Origin: CAYVZZ01 sp964456185
Lineage (GTDB): Bacteria > Pseudomonadota > Gammaproteobacteria > Pseudomonadales > Alcanivoracaceae
NCBI GenBank assembly: GCA_964456185.1
Contig: CAYVZZ010000021.1
Span: forward strand, 1 to 25,027
Reading direction: 5' to 3'
Length of the DNA: 25,027 nt
Position numbers and translations under genes: made by a program. The notes beneath the pieces are model-generated. The model was not told the origin of the DNA and searched no databases. It saw nothing but the letters and a program-made list of their open reading frames with translations. Shown here piece by piece: positions 16,335 through 24,224 of the stretch; the stretch's first letter is position 1, and every line of letters starts with the position of its first letter.

Positions 16335-17334
16335 CGCCAGCCGCAGCAAAGATACTCGGCGGGAAGCTCCCAAACGGCGAAAGGGGGCAAAGCGTGCCGA
16401 TTTTTCCTGGCGTGATCACGTCGATGGTTGGGTTGCCCATCATCGCGAATCCTCGCGGGATGCACTGCGTCGCCTCTGGCAGCACCGCATTGGTACTTTA
16501 GTTACCTTGTTGGCGCTGGCCGTCGCCCTGGCTCTGCCGGCCGGCTTGTCGCTGGTGGTAAAGAATATCAAGGCGGTAACCGGTGCCTGGGAAGGGCAGG
16601 CGCACATCTCCGTTTTCTTGCAGCAGGACACCAACGTAAAAGCCCAGCGCGCCCTCGCAGGCCAATGGCGTGACTGGGATGAGGTCGAACGAGTCAAGGT
16701 GATCACGCCCGACCAGGCCCTGGCCGAGTTTCAGCGGCGCAGCGATAGTGGTGCCATTTTGGCCGCCCTGCCGGACAATCCCTTGCCGCCGGTGCTGGTG
16801 GTTTATCCCAAAGTGCAGCAAGCCGATCAGGTGCATGCATTAAAACAACGACTGCAGCAGGCGTCCCAGGTGGATAAAGTTATTTTGGATATGGCCTGGG
16901 TGAAAAAGCTGCAAGCCTTTATTCAGTTGGCGCAGCGCTTGGTTTCTGTGCTCACGCTGGCATTAGGCGCGGGCATCATTCTGCTGATAAACAACACCCT
17001 GCAGTTGGCGATTGAAAACCGGCGAGATGAAATCGTCGTCATGAAAACCGTGGGTGGCACAGATGGTTTTGTGCGCAGACCCTTCCTTTATACCGGGTTC
17101 TGGTACGGCTTTGGCGGCGGTGTGTTTGCGCTGATATTGGTGGCGATTGCCTTTGTGTTCGTCGGCCAGCCCGCTCAGGAATTGCTAATGCTGTACGGTG
17201 GTGCCGGTGAATTGCACGGCCTTTCTTTGTCAACCTTGTTGCTTTTGCCCATTATGGCGGGACTCTTGGGGTTACTAGGCGCCTTCCTGGCGGTAAGTCG
17301 TCATATTCATGATATCGAGCCGCGACAGTTCTGA
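16327..17334 (+). CDS. ftsX: Cell-division protein FtsX
   Basis: Integral membrane partner of FtsE that transmits ATP-driven movement to periplasmic activators of the murein amidases. It has 335 residues. A basic cytoplasmic N-terminus (NASRSKDTRREAPKRRKGAK) is followed by a first membrane helix (LVTLLALAVALALPAGLSLV). A periplasmic domain of about 110 residues comes next. Three C-terminal helices carry the FtsX/MacB-like core, including NNTLQLAIENRRDEIVVMKT and GATDGF-type sequence (VGGTDGFVRRPF). It ends at VSRHIHDIEPRQF. In many gammaproteobacteria rpoH (sigma32) follows; here the next gene is atpI, 278 nt downstream. Confidence 0.95.
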   Translation: MGNASRSKDTRREAPKRRKGAKRADFSWRDHVDGWVAHHRESSRDALRRLWQHRIGTLVTLLALAVALALPAGLSLVVKNIKAVTGAWEGQAHISVFLQQDTNVKAQRALAGQWRDWDEVERVKVITPDQALAEFQRRSDSGAILAALPDNPLPPVLVVYPKVQQADQVHALKQRLQQASQVDKVILDMAWVKKLQAFIQLAQRLVSVLTLALGAGIILLINNTLQLAIENRRDEIVVMKTVGGTDGFVRRPFLYTGFWYGFGGGVFALILVAIAFVFVGQPAQELLMLYGGAGELHGLSLSTLLLLPIMAGLLGLLGAFLAVSRHIHDIEPRQF

Positions 17335-17405
17335 TATTTTACAATCACAGAATATTTTTTTGCCAAGTGAGATGGTTGGTAACGCTTTCTGGCGGCTCGA
17401 TATCA
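17310..17405 (+). repeat. 14-bp perfect inverted repeat spanning the ftsX stop
   Basis: TGATATCGAGCCGC (17310-17323, inside the last codons of ftsX) is the exact reverse complement of GCGGCTCGATATCA (17392-17405, intergenic), with 68 nt between. In RNA it would close a large stem-loop holding the ftsX stop and an AT-rich stretch. No T-run follows the right arm, so it is not a standard intrinsic terminator. It may be an mRNA 3'-end stabiliser, or an inverted duplication left by the rearrangement that joined ftsX to the atp region. Confidence 0.6.
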
Positions 17406-17494
17406 CCATATATTGTAGAAGACAGTGGGTGAGATCACTAGAGATTGCGTTTATAACCAAGACCTTGTGTTGTCCGACATAAGGGCGCTTATTG

Positions 17495-17523
17495 TTGCTT
17501 CGGCTTAAGTGAGTCTCTATAAT
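17495..17523 (+). promoter_or_regulatory. Probable sigma70 promoter of the atp operon
   Basis: A consensus -10 box TATAAT (17518-17523) lies exactly 17 nt after TTGCTT (17495-17500; matches the first three bases of TTGACA). Transcription would start near 17530, giving a leader of about 80 nt before atpI. It is the best promoter-like sequence in the 278-nt ftsX/atpI gap. No gene is apparent in the rest of that gap; it holds only the inverted repeat described separately. Confidence 0.65.
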
Positions 17524-17612
17524 CCGCGCTTCAAGTAGTTGGCGATCTCTATAAACACAAACTCAGTGTTTACAGCGGTCCAAAGCAGCTCGATCGGCGC
17601 TCGGGAACGGTC

Positions 17613-18032
17613 ATGAAAGCAACAGATACCGCTACCGACAATAAAGCGCGCCAAAAAGCCCTCTGGTGGGTGATCGCAATTCAGCTGTTAGCGTTGATTG
17701 TTTTAGGGCTCATTTTTTGGCTCGATCAATGTGTCGCCACCAAGTCGTTGTTGCTGGGTGCAATGGCAACGGCTTTACCGCGAAGTTGGTTTATCGGTTT
17801 TGGTTTGCTGACCTGGAAAATGCAGAGCACACCTGATCGAAAAACACATCGCCTTTATCGCGGTGAAATACAACAGTTTCTCATGACGGCTGCATTTTGT
17901 GGTGCAGCCTTTGCAGCAGATACGCCGCTAAATGCAGCGGTGTTTTTTGCAGGATTTCTGACCATGATGCTGCCGGGTTGGGTGTTACCCGCCTGGATAA
18001 TGTATCGACCAAGTCAGAGTGAACCACAGTAA
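17613..18032 (+). CDS. atpI: ATP synthase protein I (AtpI)
   Basis: Small membrane protein encoded first in many atp operons; it is non-essential and thought to assist assembly of the c-ring. It has 139 residues with four hydrophobic segments, at about 18-42 (WWVIAIQLLALIVLGLIFWL), 48-70, 90-108 and 110-130. The family-like LLLGAMATALPRSWFIGF lies where AtpI proteins have a conserved Gly/Pro turn. Sequence conservation in this family is low, so the call rests largely on topology and position directly upstream of atpB. The ribosome binding site is weak. Confidence 0.85.
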   Translation: MKATDTATDNKARQKALWWVIAIQLLALIVLGLIFWLDQCVATKSLLLGAMATALPRSWFIGFGLLTWKMQSTPDRKTHRLYRGEIQQFLMTAAFCGAAFAADTPLNAAVFFAGFLTMMLPGWVLPAWIMYRPSQSEPQ

Positions 18033-18048
18033 GGAACAAGGCGAAAAC

Positions 18049-18996
18049 ATGGCGGCAGAGCACGCGGCAGAATTGACGTCCAAAGAATATATTACGCACC
18101 ACCTTACGCATTGGACTTGGGGCGAACTTCCCGCCGGCTTTGTGCGTGATAACGGTAATGTGCTGGATCATGCTTCTTGGGTAATGGCACATTCACCACG
18201 TGAAATCAGCGCCATGGGCTTCATGTCGATCAACGTCGATACCATGCTTTGGTCGCTCATTCTCGGCGTTGTTTTCTTTGTTCTTTTCCGTTTCGTTGCT
18301 CGCAAACCCGCCACTGGCGTCCCCACCGGCTTCCAAAACTTCATCGAAATTGTTATTGAGTTCGTTGAAGGCTATAGCAAGAGTATGTTCCCCTACAAAA
18401 ACCGTATGGTTGCCCCCATGGCGCTATGTATTTTTGTGTGGATCTTCTTGATGAACCTGATGGACAACATAGCTGTCGACCTGATCCCCTGGATTTCCGG
18501 CCTTATTGGCCACAGTGTCTTTGGCATGGATCCGCACCACGTCTACATGAAAGTCGTGCCGAGTGCCGATCCCAACGTCTGTATGGGCATGGCATTATTT
18601 GTCTTTGCCTTGATGCTCTATCATTCCATTACGCAGAAAGGCGGTTATGGCCTTGGCTTCCTGAAAGAGCTCACACTGCACCCCTTCAGCAACAAAAACC
18701 CGATCATCCAAGTGATCTTCATTCCGATCAACTTCATTTTGGAATCTGTCAGCCTGGTATCCAAGCCGGTTTCTTTGGGGCTGCGACTGTTCGGCAACAT
18801 GTATGCCGGTGAAGTGATCTTTATTCTGATCGCCCTTACTTACAGCAGCGGCATCTTTATGGCCTCGCTGGGTGGCGTATTACAAATTGCCTGGGCGATG
18901 TTCCACATTTTGATTATCACGCTGCAGGCGTTCATTTTCATGGTGCTTACCATTGTCTACATGAGCATGTCGTACGACACGGGTGAGCAACACTAA
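18049..18996 (+). CDS. atpB: F1Fo ATP synthase subunit a
   Basis: Stator subunit that forms the two proton half-channels against the c-ring. It has 315 residues, longer than the 271 of E. coli. The extra length is mainly an N-terminal periplasmic stretch with SWVMAHSPREISAMGF and a longer loop with SGLIGHSVFGMDPHHVYM before VVPSADPNV. The essential arginine is Arg246 in SLGLRLFGNMYAGE. FVWIFLMNLMD, KELTLHPF and the final helix ITLQAFIFMVLTIVYMSMS are strongly conserved. ATG 18049 is chosen over the in-frame GTG 18019, which overlaps atpI, because AAGG precedes it and MAAEHA...EYITHHL aligns with the family start. Confidence 0.97.
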   Translation: MAAEHAAELTSKEYITHHLTHWTWGELPAGFVRDNGNVLDHASWVMAHSPREISAMGFMSINVDTMLWSLILGVVFFVLFRFVARKPATGVPTGFQNFIEIVIEFVEGYSKSMFPYKNRMVAPMALCIFVWIFLMNLMDNIAVDLIPWISGLIGHSVFGMDPHHVYMKVVPSADPNVCMGMALFVFALMLYHSITQKGGYGLGFLKELTLHPFSNKNPIIQVIFIPINFILESVSLVSKPVSLGLRLFGNMYAGEVIFILIALTYSSGIFMASLGGVLQIAWAMFHILIITLQAFIFMVLTIVYMSMSYDTGEQH

Positions 18997-19044
18997 GGGT
19001 TCCATCTACCACCAACCAGCAATCGCAACACGGGAGTTAGCAAA

Positions 19045-19269
19045 GTGACTGACCTATACATTCTGGCAAGTAGCATTCTTCTTGGCCTTTCCGCAATTGG
19101 CGCCGCTATCGGCATTGGTGTCTTGGGCTCCAAGCTGATCGAAGGCGGTTTCCGTCAACCAGAGCTGTTTAACAAACAGTTTGGTTACTTCTTCGTCCTC
19201 ATGGGTCTGGTAGACGCGGTTCCCATGATCGGCGTTGGTTTGGGCCTTTACGTGATGTTCGCCCTCTAA
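19045..19269 (+). CDS. atpE: F1Fo ATP synthase subunit c
   Basis: Proteolipid forming the rotating c-ring. It has 74 residues (79 in E. coli), as two helices. Helix 1 contains LSAIGAAIGIGVLGSKLIEG, the polar loop is FRQPEL, and helix 2 contains MGLVDAVPMIGVGLGLYVMF. The proton-carrying carboxylate is Asp57. The residues around it lack the Gln and Glu-Ser/Thr set of Na+-binding c subunits, so proton coupling is expected. The start is GTG with CGGGAG 9 nt upstream. The loop and early helix 2 (ELFNKQFGYFFVL) differ from the commoner ARQP..IP.L pattern but the frame is intact. Confidence 0.97.
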   Translation: MTDLYILASSILLGLSAIGAAIGIGVLGSKLIEGGFRQPELFNKQFGYFFVLMGLVDAVPMIGVGLGLYVMFAL

Positions 19270-19304
19270 ACTGACCTAATATTCATTAAAGGCGGAGAAG
19301 CAGC

Positions 19305-19775
19305 GTGAATTTCAATCTAACGTTAATCGGGCAGATGATCGCCTTTGCGGTGTTCATCATTCTGACCTGGCGTTATATCTGGCCGCCCTTGGCGCAAGCC
19401 ATGGAAGAACGGCAACAGCGCATCGCCGACGGGCTAAGTGCAGCAGACCGGGCACATCGTGATCTGGAACTGGCACAAGAAAAAGCCGCTGGCGACCTGA
19501 AAGAAGCCAAGGCCAAAGCAGCCGAGATCATTGATCAGGCAAATCGTCGTGCCACGCAAATTGTGGAAGAGGCGAAAGCCGACGCCCAAGCAGAAGGCGA
19601 GCGTTTGGTTGGCCAGGCGCAAAATGAAATCGGGCAGGAAATCAACCGAGCACGGGAAGAGCTGCGCAAAGTGGTTTCTAGCCTGGTTATCGACGGCGCT
19701 GGCAAAGTATTGGGCAGCGAAGTCGACGAAAAGGCGCACAAGCAGCTGCTTGATGAATTGGCCGCACAGATATAA
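19305..19775 (+). CDS. atpF: F1Fo ATP synthase subunit b
   Basis: Peripheral stalk subunit linking subunit a to the F1 head. It has 156 residues, the same as E. coli. A single N-terminal membrane helix (LTLIGQMIAFAVFIILTWRYIWPPL) is followed by a long, highly charged, alanine-rich right-handed coiled coil with little hydrophobic interruption. The C-terminus (SSLVIDGAGKVLGSEVDEKAH) is the delta-binding region. The start is GTG at 19305, preceded by GGCGGAG; no ATG is available near the conserved MNFNLTLIGQ start. Confidence 0.96.
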   Translation: MNFNLTLIGQMIAFAVFIILTWRYIWPPLAQAMEERQQRIADGLSAADRAHRDLELAQEKAAGDLKEAKAKAAEIIDQANRRATQIVEEAKADAQAEGERLVGQAQNEIGQEINRAREELRKVVSSLVIDGAGKVLGSEVDEKAHKQLLDELAAQI

Positions 19776-19787
19776 GGCAGAAGAGTC

Positions 19788-20324
19788 ATGGCAGAATTGA
19801 CAACCTTTGCGCGACCCTATGCAAAAGCCGCCTATGCTTTTGCGGTCGAGCAAAATGCCGTTGATGCATGGGAAAACATGCTGACACTGGCCGCGCAGGT
19901 GGTAGTGGAGCCAACCATGAGCCGCTACCTCAGCAAGCCGGCATTGAGCGCAACAGATCGCGCACAAGCCATTGCTGAGGTGTGTGGTGACCAGTTGGAC
20001 GCCTCGGTCACCAACCTCATTACACAGCTAGCCGAGCATCATCGTCTGGCGGTGTTGCCACAGGTGGCGGAGTTATTCCGCATCTTGTCGGCTGAGGCCG
20101 AGCAAACTGTCGACGTAGAACTGACCAGTGCCTATACGCTGGATGAAGCGGCAACACAAAAGATTGTCGCCGCACTGAAAGCCCGGTTGCAACGTGACGT
20201 GCGTGTCACCAGTCAGGTCGATGAGAGCCTGCTGGGTGGCATGATTATCCGTGCCGGAGACACCGTAATCGATGGTAGTGTTCGTGGCAGGCTACAACGC
20301 CTTACCGAACAACTGCAATCTTGA
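19788..20324 (+). CDS. atpH: F1Fo ATP synthase subunit delta
   Basis: Caps the alpha3beta3 head and joins it to the b dimer. It has 178 residues (177 in E. coli). The N-terminal helical bundle begins LTTFARPYAKAAYAFAVEQ, with the conserved RPYAKAA. The C-terminal part has VELTSAYTLDEAATQKIVAALKAR and the family signature DESLLGGMIIRAGDTVIDGS. It starts 12 nt after atpF. Confidence 0.96.
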   Translation: MAELTTFARPYAKAAYAFAVEQNAVDAWENMLTLAAQVVVEPTMSRYLSKPALSATDRAQAIAEVCGDQLDASVTNLITQLAEHHRLAVLPQVAELFRILSAEAEQTVDVELTSAYTLDEAATQKIVAALKARLQRDVRVTSQVDESLLGGMIIRAGDTVIDGSVRGRLQRLTEQLQS

Positions 20325-20342
20325 GAGTTTGAGGAATAAGCA

Positions 20343-21887
20343 ATGCAGCAACTCAACCCGTCCGAAATCAGCGACGTAATCAAGCAGCGTATTGGCAAGC
20401 TTGATCTGGGTACCGAAGCCCGCAACGAAGGCACTATTGTTTCCGTTGCCGATGGTATTGTGCGCATCCACGGTCTTGCCGACGTAATGTATGGCGAAAT
20501 GATCGAATTTGACGGCGGCCTTTACGGCATGGCCCTCAACCTCGAGCAGGATTCTGTCGGTGCGGTAGTCTTGGGCGACTATCTTGGTTTGGCCGAAGGG
20601 CAAAAAGCCCGTTGTACCGGTCGCGTATTGGAAGTGCCCGTTGGCCGTGAATTGCTGGGTCGCGTGGTAGACGCTCTAGGCAATCCCATTGACGGCAAAG
20701 GCGCACTCAATACCAACGAAACCGACAAGGTTGAAAAGGTCGCACCTGGCGTAATCTGGCGTAAAGAGGTGGATGAGCCGGTACAGACGGGTCTGAAATC
20801 TATTGATGCCATGACTCCAATTGGTCGTGGTCAGCGTGAGCTGATTATTGGCGACCGCCAAATCGGTAAAACCGCTGCAGCTATCGATACCATCATTAAC
20901 CAGAAAGAGTCTGGCATTAAGTGTATCTATGTAGCCGTTGGTCAGAAGCAATCTTCTATTGCCAACGTAGTGCGCAAACTCGAAGAGTTTGGCGCCATGG
21001 AATACACCACCGTGGTTGTAGCGTCCGCCTCTGAAGCGGCTTCGCTGCAATTCCTGGCACCTTTTGCCGGTGCCACCATGGGCGAATATTTCCGCGATCG
21101 TGGCGAAGACGCCTTGATTGTCTATGACGATTTGACCAAGCAAGCTTGGGCTTATCGTCAGATTTCCCTGTTGCTGCGTCGTCCGCCGGGACGTGAAGCG
21201 TATCCGGGTGATGTTTTCTATCTGCACTCCCGTCTGCTGGAGCGTGCGGCGAAGGTCAGCGAAGAATATGTCGAGAAGTTCACCAACGGTGAAGTGAAAG
21301 GTAAAACCGGTTCATTAACGGCTTTGCCGATCATTGAAACCCAAGCAGGTGACGTATCCGCCTTCGTACCGACCAACGTAATTTCTATTACCGACGGTCA
21401 GATCTTCTTGGAAACTGCGTTGTTTAACGCCGGTATCCGTCCTGCAATGAACGCTGGTATTTCGGTATCACGTGTGGGTGGCTCTGCTCAGACCAAGATT
21501 ATTAAGAAACTGGGCGGCGGTATTCGTCTGGCCTTGGCACAGTATCGTGAACTGGCGGCATTTGCCCAGTTTGCTTCCGACTTGGATGACGCTACCCGTG
21601 AGCAGTTGGAACACGGCCAGCGCGCTACCGAGTTGATGAAGCAGAAACAATATCAGCCGATGAGCGTGGCAGAAATGGGCGTTTCCTTGTTTGCCATTAA
21701 CGAAGGCTTCCTCAAAGATGTCGAGCTCAACAAGGTTGGCGATTTTGAAGCCGCCCTGCTGGACTACATGAAGAGCGAGCATAAAGCGCTAATCGACAAG
21801 ATTAACCAATCTGGCGGTTACGACGACGACATCAAGACCGGGTTGAAAGATGCCTTGACCAAGTTCAAGGAAACGCAAACCTGGTAA
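20343..21887 (+). CDS. atpA: F1Fo ATP synthase subunit alpha
   Basis: Non-catalytic nucleotide-binding subunit of F1. It has 514 residues (513 in E. coli). The N-terminal delta-binding segment is LNPSEISDVIKQRIGKLD. The beta-barrel domain follows, then the P-loop GDRQIGKTA (residues about 170-178). The DELSEED-equivalent region and the arginine-finger segment ISVSRVGGSAQTKIIKKLGG are intact, as is the C-terminal helical domain ending KFKETQTW. Very high conservation and an intact frame. Confidence 0.99.
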   Translation: MQQLNPSEISDVIKQRIGKLDLGTEARNEGTIVSVADGIVRIHGLADVMYGEMIEFDGGLYGMALNLEQDSVGAVVLGDYLGLAEGQKARCTGRVLEVPVGRELLGRVVDALGNPIDGKGALNTNETDKVEKVAPGVIWRKEVDEPVQTGLKSIDAMTPIGRGQRELIIGDRQIGKTAAAIDTIINQKESGIKCIYVAVGQKQSSIANVVRKLEEFGAMEYTTVVVASASEAASLQFLAPFAGATMGEYFRDRGEDALIVYDDLTKQAWAYRQISLLLRRPPGREAYPGDVFYLHSRLLERAAKVSEEYVEKFTNGEVKGKTGSLTALPIIETQAGDVSAFVPTNVISITDGQIFLETALFNAGIRPAMNAGISVSRVGGSAQTKIIKKLGGGIRLALAQYRELAAFAQFASDLDDATREQLEHGQRATELMKQKQYQPMSVAEMGVSLFAINEGFLKDVELNKVGDFEAALLDYMKSEHKALIDKINQSGGYDDDIKTGLKDALTKFKETQTW

Positions 21888-21907
21888 CTCGATTAAGAGG
21901 TTGATTC

Positions 21908-22771
21908 ATGGCTGTCGGTAAAGAAATTAAGACCAAAATTGCCAGCGTACAGAGTACCAGCAAGATTACGCGCGCAATGCAAATGGTCGCTGCCAGTAAA
22001 ATGCGCAAAGCGCAAGATCGCATGGCGGCATCAAAGCCCTATGCACAGCAAATGCGTGAGGTTATTACTCATCTGGCAGCCGGTAACTTGGAATACCGGC
22101 ACCAGTATCTCGAAGAGCGTGATGTAAAACGTGTCGGCTATATTGTCGTCACGTCCGATCGCGGCCTTTGTGGTGGCCTCAACATCAACGTACTGAAGAA
22201 AGTGCTAAACGCCTCACGTGATTGGAAGAAGCAGGGCGTTGAGTCGACTTTTTGCTTGATAGGAAGCAAAGGCGAATCTTTCTTCAAGTCAGTTGGCGGC
22301 AACGTGGTGGCTACCACGAGCGGCTTGGGTGATGTACCCCAGGTTAAAGACTTGATTGGCGCCGTTCGCGTGATGCTGGAAGACTTCGAAAGCGGCAAGA
22401 TCGACAAGCTGTATCTGGTGAGCAACGAGTTTGTTAACACCATGACGCAGAATCCGAAGGTCGAGCAACTGCTGCCTTTGCCAGCCGATGGGCAAGAAGA
22501 GTTGAAAGAGCAGGTTTGGGATTATATTTATGAGCCCAGCCCACAGGATCTGCTAGACGATCTGCTGGTTCGTTTTATCGAATCACAGGTTTATCAGGGC
22601 GTAGTAGAAAACACGGCATGCGAAATGGCGGCGCGCATGATTGCCATGAAGGCAGCAACCGATAATGCCGGCAACATCATCAAGGAATTGCAGCTGGTGT
22701 ATAACAAGGCGCGTCAAGCTGCCATTACCCAGGAAATTTCCGAAATCGTAGGTGGTGCTGCCGCGGTTTAA
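21908..22771 (+). CDS. atpG: F1Fo ATP synthase subunit gamma
   Basis: Central rotor shaft. It has 287 residues, identical in length to E. coli. The N-terminal helix has IKTKIASVQSTSKITRAMQM and VAASKMRKAQ, the Rossmann-like middle has VTSDRGLCGGLNINVLKKV, and the C-terminal helix has ENTACEMAARMIAMKAATDN followed by LVYNKARQAAITQEISEIVG. All gamma signatures are present. It starts 20 nt after atpA. Confidence 0.98.
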   Translation: MAVGKEIKTKIASVQSTSKITRAMQMVAASKMRKAQDRMAASKPYAQQMREVITHLAAGNLEYRHQYLEERDVKRVGYIVVTSDRGLCGGLNINVLKKVLNASRDWKKQGVESTFCLIGSKGESFFKSVGGNVVATTSGLGDVPQVKDLIGAVRVMLEDFESGKIDKLYLVSNEFVNTMTQNPKVEQLLPLPADGQEELKEQVWDYIYEPSPQDLLDDLLVRFIESQVYQGVVENTACEMAARMIAMKAATDNAGNIIKELQLVYNKARQAAITQEISEIVGGAAAV

Positions 22772-22805
22772 GCACCCACAGCACACAAGCTTGAGAGGAT
22801 CAAAC

Positions 22806-24209
22806 ATGAGTAGCGGTCACATTGTTCAGATCATTGGTGCGGTAATCGACGTGGAATTCCCACGCGATGCAGTGCCGAAAGTCTATGACGCGCTGAACGT
22901 CGGCGGTACTGAAACGGTATTGGAAGTCCAGCAGCAGCTGGGCGACGGCGTAGTTCGTACTATTGCTATGGGTTCCACCGAGGGGCTAAAGCGTGGGCTG
23001 GAAGTCACCAGCACAGATAACCCCATTAGTGTTCCTGTGGGTACTAAAACACTGGGTCGCATTATGGACGTCCTGGGACGCCCCATTGACGAGTGTGGCC
23101 CCATTGGTGAAGAAGAGCGCATGCCGATTCACCGCAAAGCGCCTACCTACGACGAGCAAGCTAATTCATCCGAGCTGCTTGAAACCGGCATTAAAGTGAT
23201 CGACCTGATTTGTCCTTTCGCCAAGGGCGGTAAAGTCGGCCTCTTTGGTGGTGCCGGTGTGGGTAAAACCGTGAATATGATGGAGCTCATTAACAACATC
23301 GCCACCGAGCACTCTGGTTTGTCCGTATTCGCCGGTGTGGGTGAGCGTACTCGTGAAGGTAACGATTTCTACCACGAGATGCAGGAAGCTAACGTGGTTA
23401 ACACTGACAACTTTGAAGAATCCAAAGTTGCTATGGTTTACGGTCAGATGAACGAGCCGCCGGGAAACCGTTTGCGTGTTGCCCTGACTGGCTTGACCAT
23501 GGCCGAAAACTTCCGTGACGAAGGCCGTGACGTATTGTTGTTCGTCGACAACATTTACCGTTACACCCTGGCTGGTACCGAAGTATCCGCCCTCTTGGGT
23601 CGTATGCCTTCTGCGGTAGGTTATCAGCCCACCTTGGCCGAAGAAATGGGTGCCTTGCAGGAGCGTATTACCTCCACCAAGACCGGTTCTATCACGTCCA
23701 TCCAGGCTGTATACGTGCCAGCGGATGACTTGACTGACCCGTCTCCGGCGACCACCTTCGCGCACTTGGATTCCACCGTGACCTTGAGCCGTGATATCGC
23801 CTCTAAAGGTATTTATCCTGCGGTTGACCCGCTGGACTCCACTTCTCGTCAGCTGGACCCGCAAGTGGTGGGCCAAGAGCACTATGAAGTGGCACGTGGC
23901 GTACAAACCGTACTGCAGCGTTATAAAGAGCTTAAAGACATTATCGCCATCTTGGGTATGGACGAATTGTCAGAAGAAGACAAGCAGGTCGTTGGCCGTG
24001 CACGTCGTATCGAGCGCTTCCTGTCACAGCCTTTCCACGTGGCCGAAGTGTTCACCGGTATGCCCGGTAAGTATGTGCCGTTGAAAGACACTATCGTTAG
24101 CTTCAAAGCGATTATCGACGGTGAGTACGACCATATTCCCGAGCAGGACTTTTACATGAAAGGTACTATCGAGGAAGTCGTCGAAGCGTACAACAAGCGC
24201 GACAACTAA
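22806..24209 (+). CDS. atpD: F1Fo ATP synthase subunit beta
   Basis: Catalytic subunit of F1. It has 467 residues (460 in E. coli). The P-loop GGAGVGKT is at 148-155, the catalytic glutamate lies in VGERTREGNDFYHEM, and the Walker B region is VLLFVDNIYRYT. The beta signature PAVDPLDSTS and the DELSEED loop (ILGMDELSEEDKQVV) are intact. ATG 22806 is chosen because GAGAGGA precedes it and MSSGHIVQIIGAVIDVEFP fits the family; the in-frame start at 22752 lies inside atpG. Confidence 0.99.
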   Translation: MSSGHIVQIIGAVIDVEFPRDAVPKVYDALNVGGTETVLEVQQQLGDGVVRTIAMGSTEGLKRGLEVTSTDNPISVPVGTKTLGRIMDVLGRPIDECGPIGEEERMPIHRKAPTYDEQANSSELLETGIKVIDLICPFAKGGKVGLFGGAGVGKTVNMMELINNIATEHSGLSVFAGVGERTREGNDFYHEMQEANVVNTDNFEESKVAMVYGQMNEPPGNRLRVALTGLTMAENFRDEGRDVLLFVDNIYRYTLAGTEVSALLGRMPSAVGYQPTLAEEMGALQERITSTKTGSITSIQAVYVPADDLTDPSPATTFAHLDSTVTLSRDIASKGIYPAVDPLDSTSRQLDPQVVGQEHYEVARGVQTVLQRYKELKDIIAILGMDELSEEDKQVVGRARRIERFLSQPFHVAEVFTGMPGKYVPLKDTIVSFKAIIDGEYDHIPEQDFYMKGTIEEVVEAYNKRDN

Positions 24210-24224
24210 GGTACCGAGGACATT

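Noticed and set aside
17334..17361. Possible terminator after ftsX: ATATT...AATAT followed by a run of T
   Set aside because: The stem is only five A-T pairs with a long loop, too weak for an intrinsic terminator.
17275..17460. 61-codon minus-strand frame overlapping the ftsX end and the gap
   Set aside because: No ribosome binding site, no recognisable motif, and partly antisense to ftsX.
18192..18207. parS-like sequence around CACGTG in atpB
   Set aside because: Only the right half (CACGTGAAA) resembles parS; the left half does not match, and the bases are explained by conserved AtpB coding.
23166..23906. 246-codon open frame on the minus strand inside atpD
   Set aside because: Antisense to one of the most conserved genes known; the long frame reflects atpD codon usage, not a gene.
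24031..24046. parS-like TTCCACGTGG core in atpD
   Set aside because: About 11 of 16 positions fit a parS variant, but it encodes the conserved FHVAEV segment of subunit beta and the right arm does not match.
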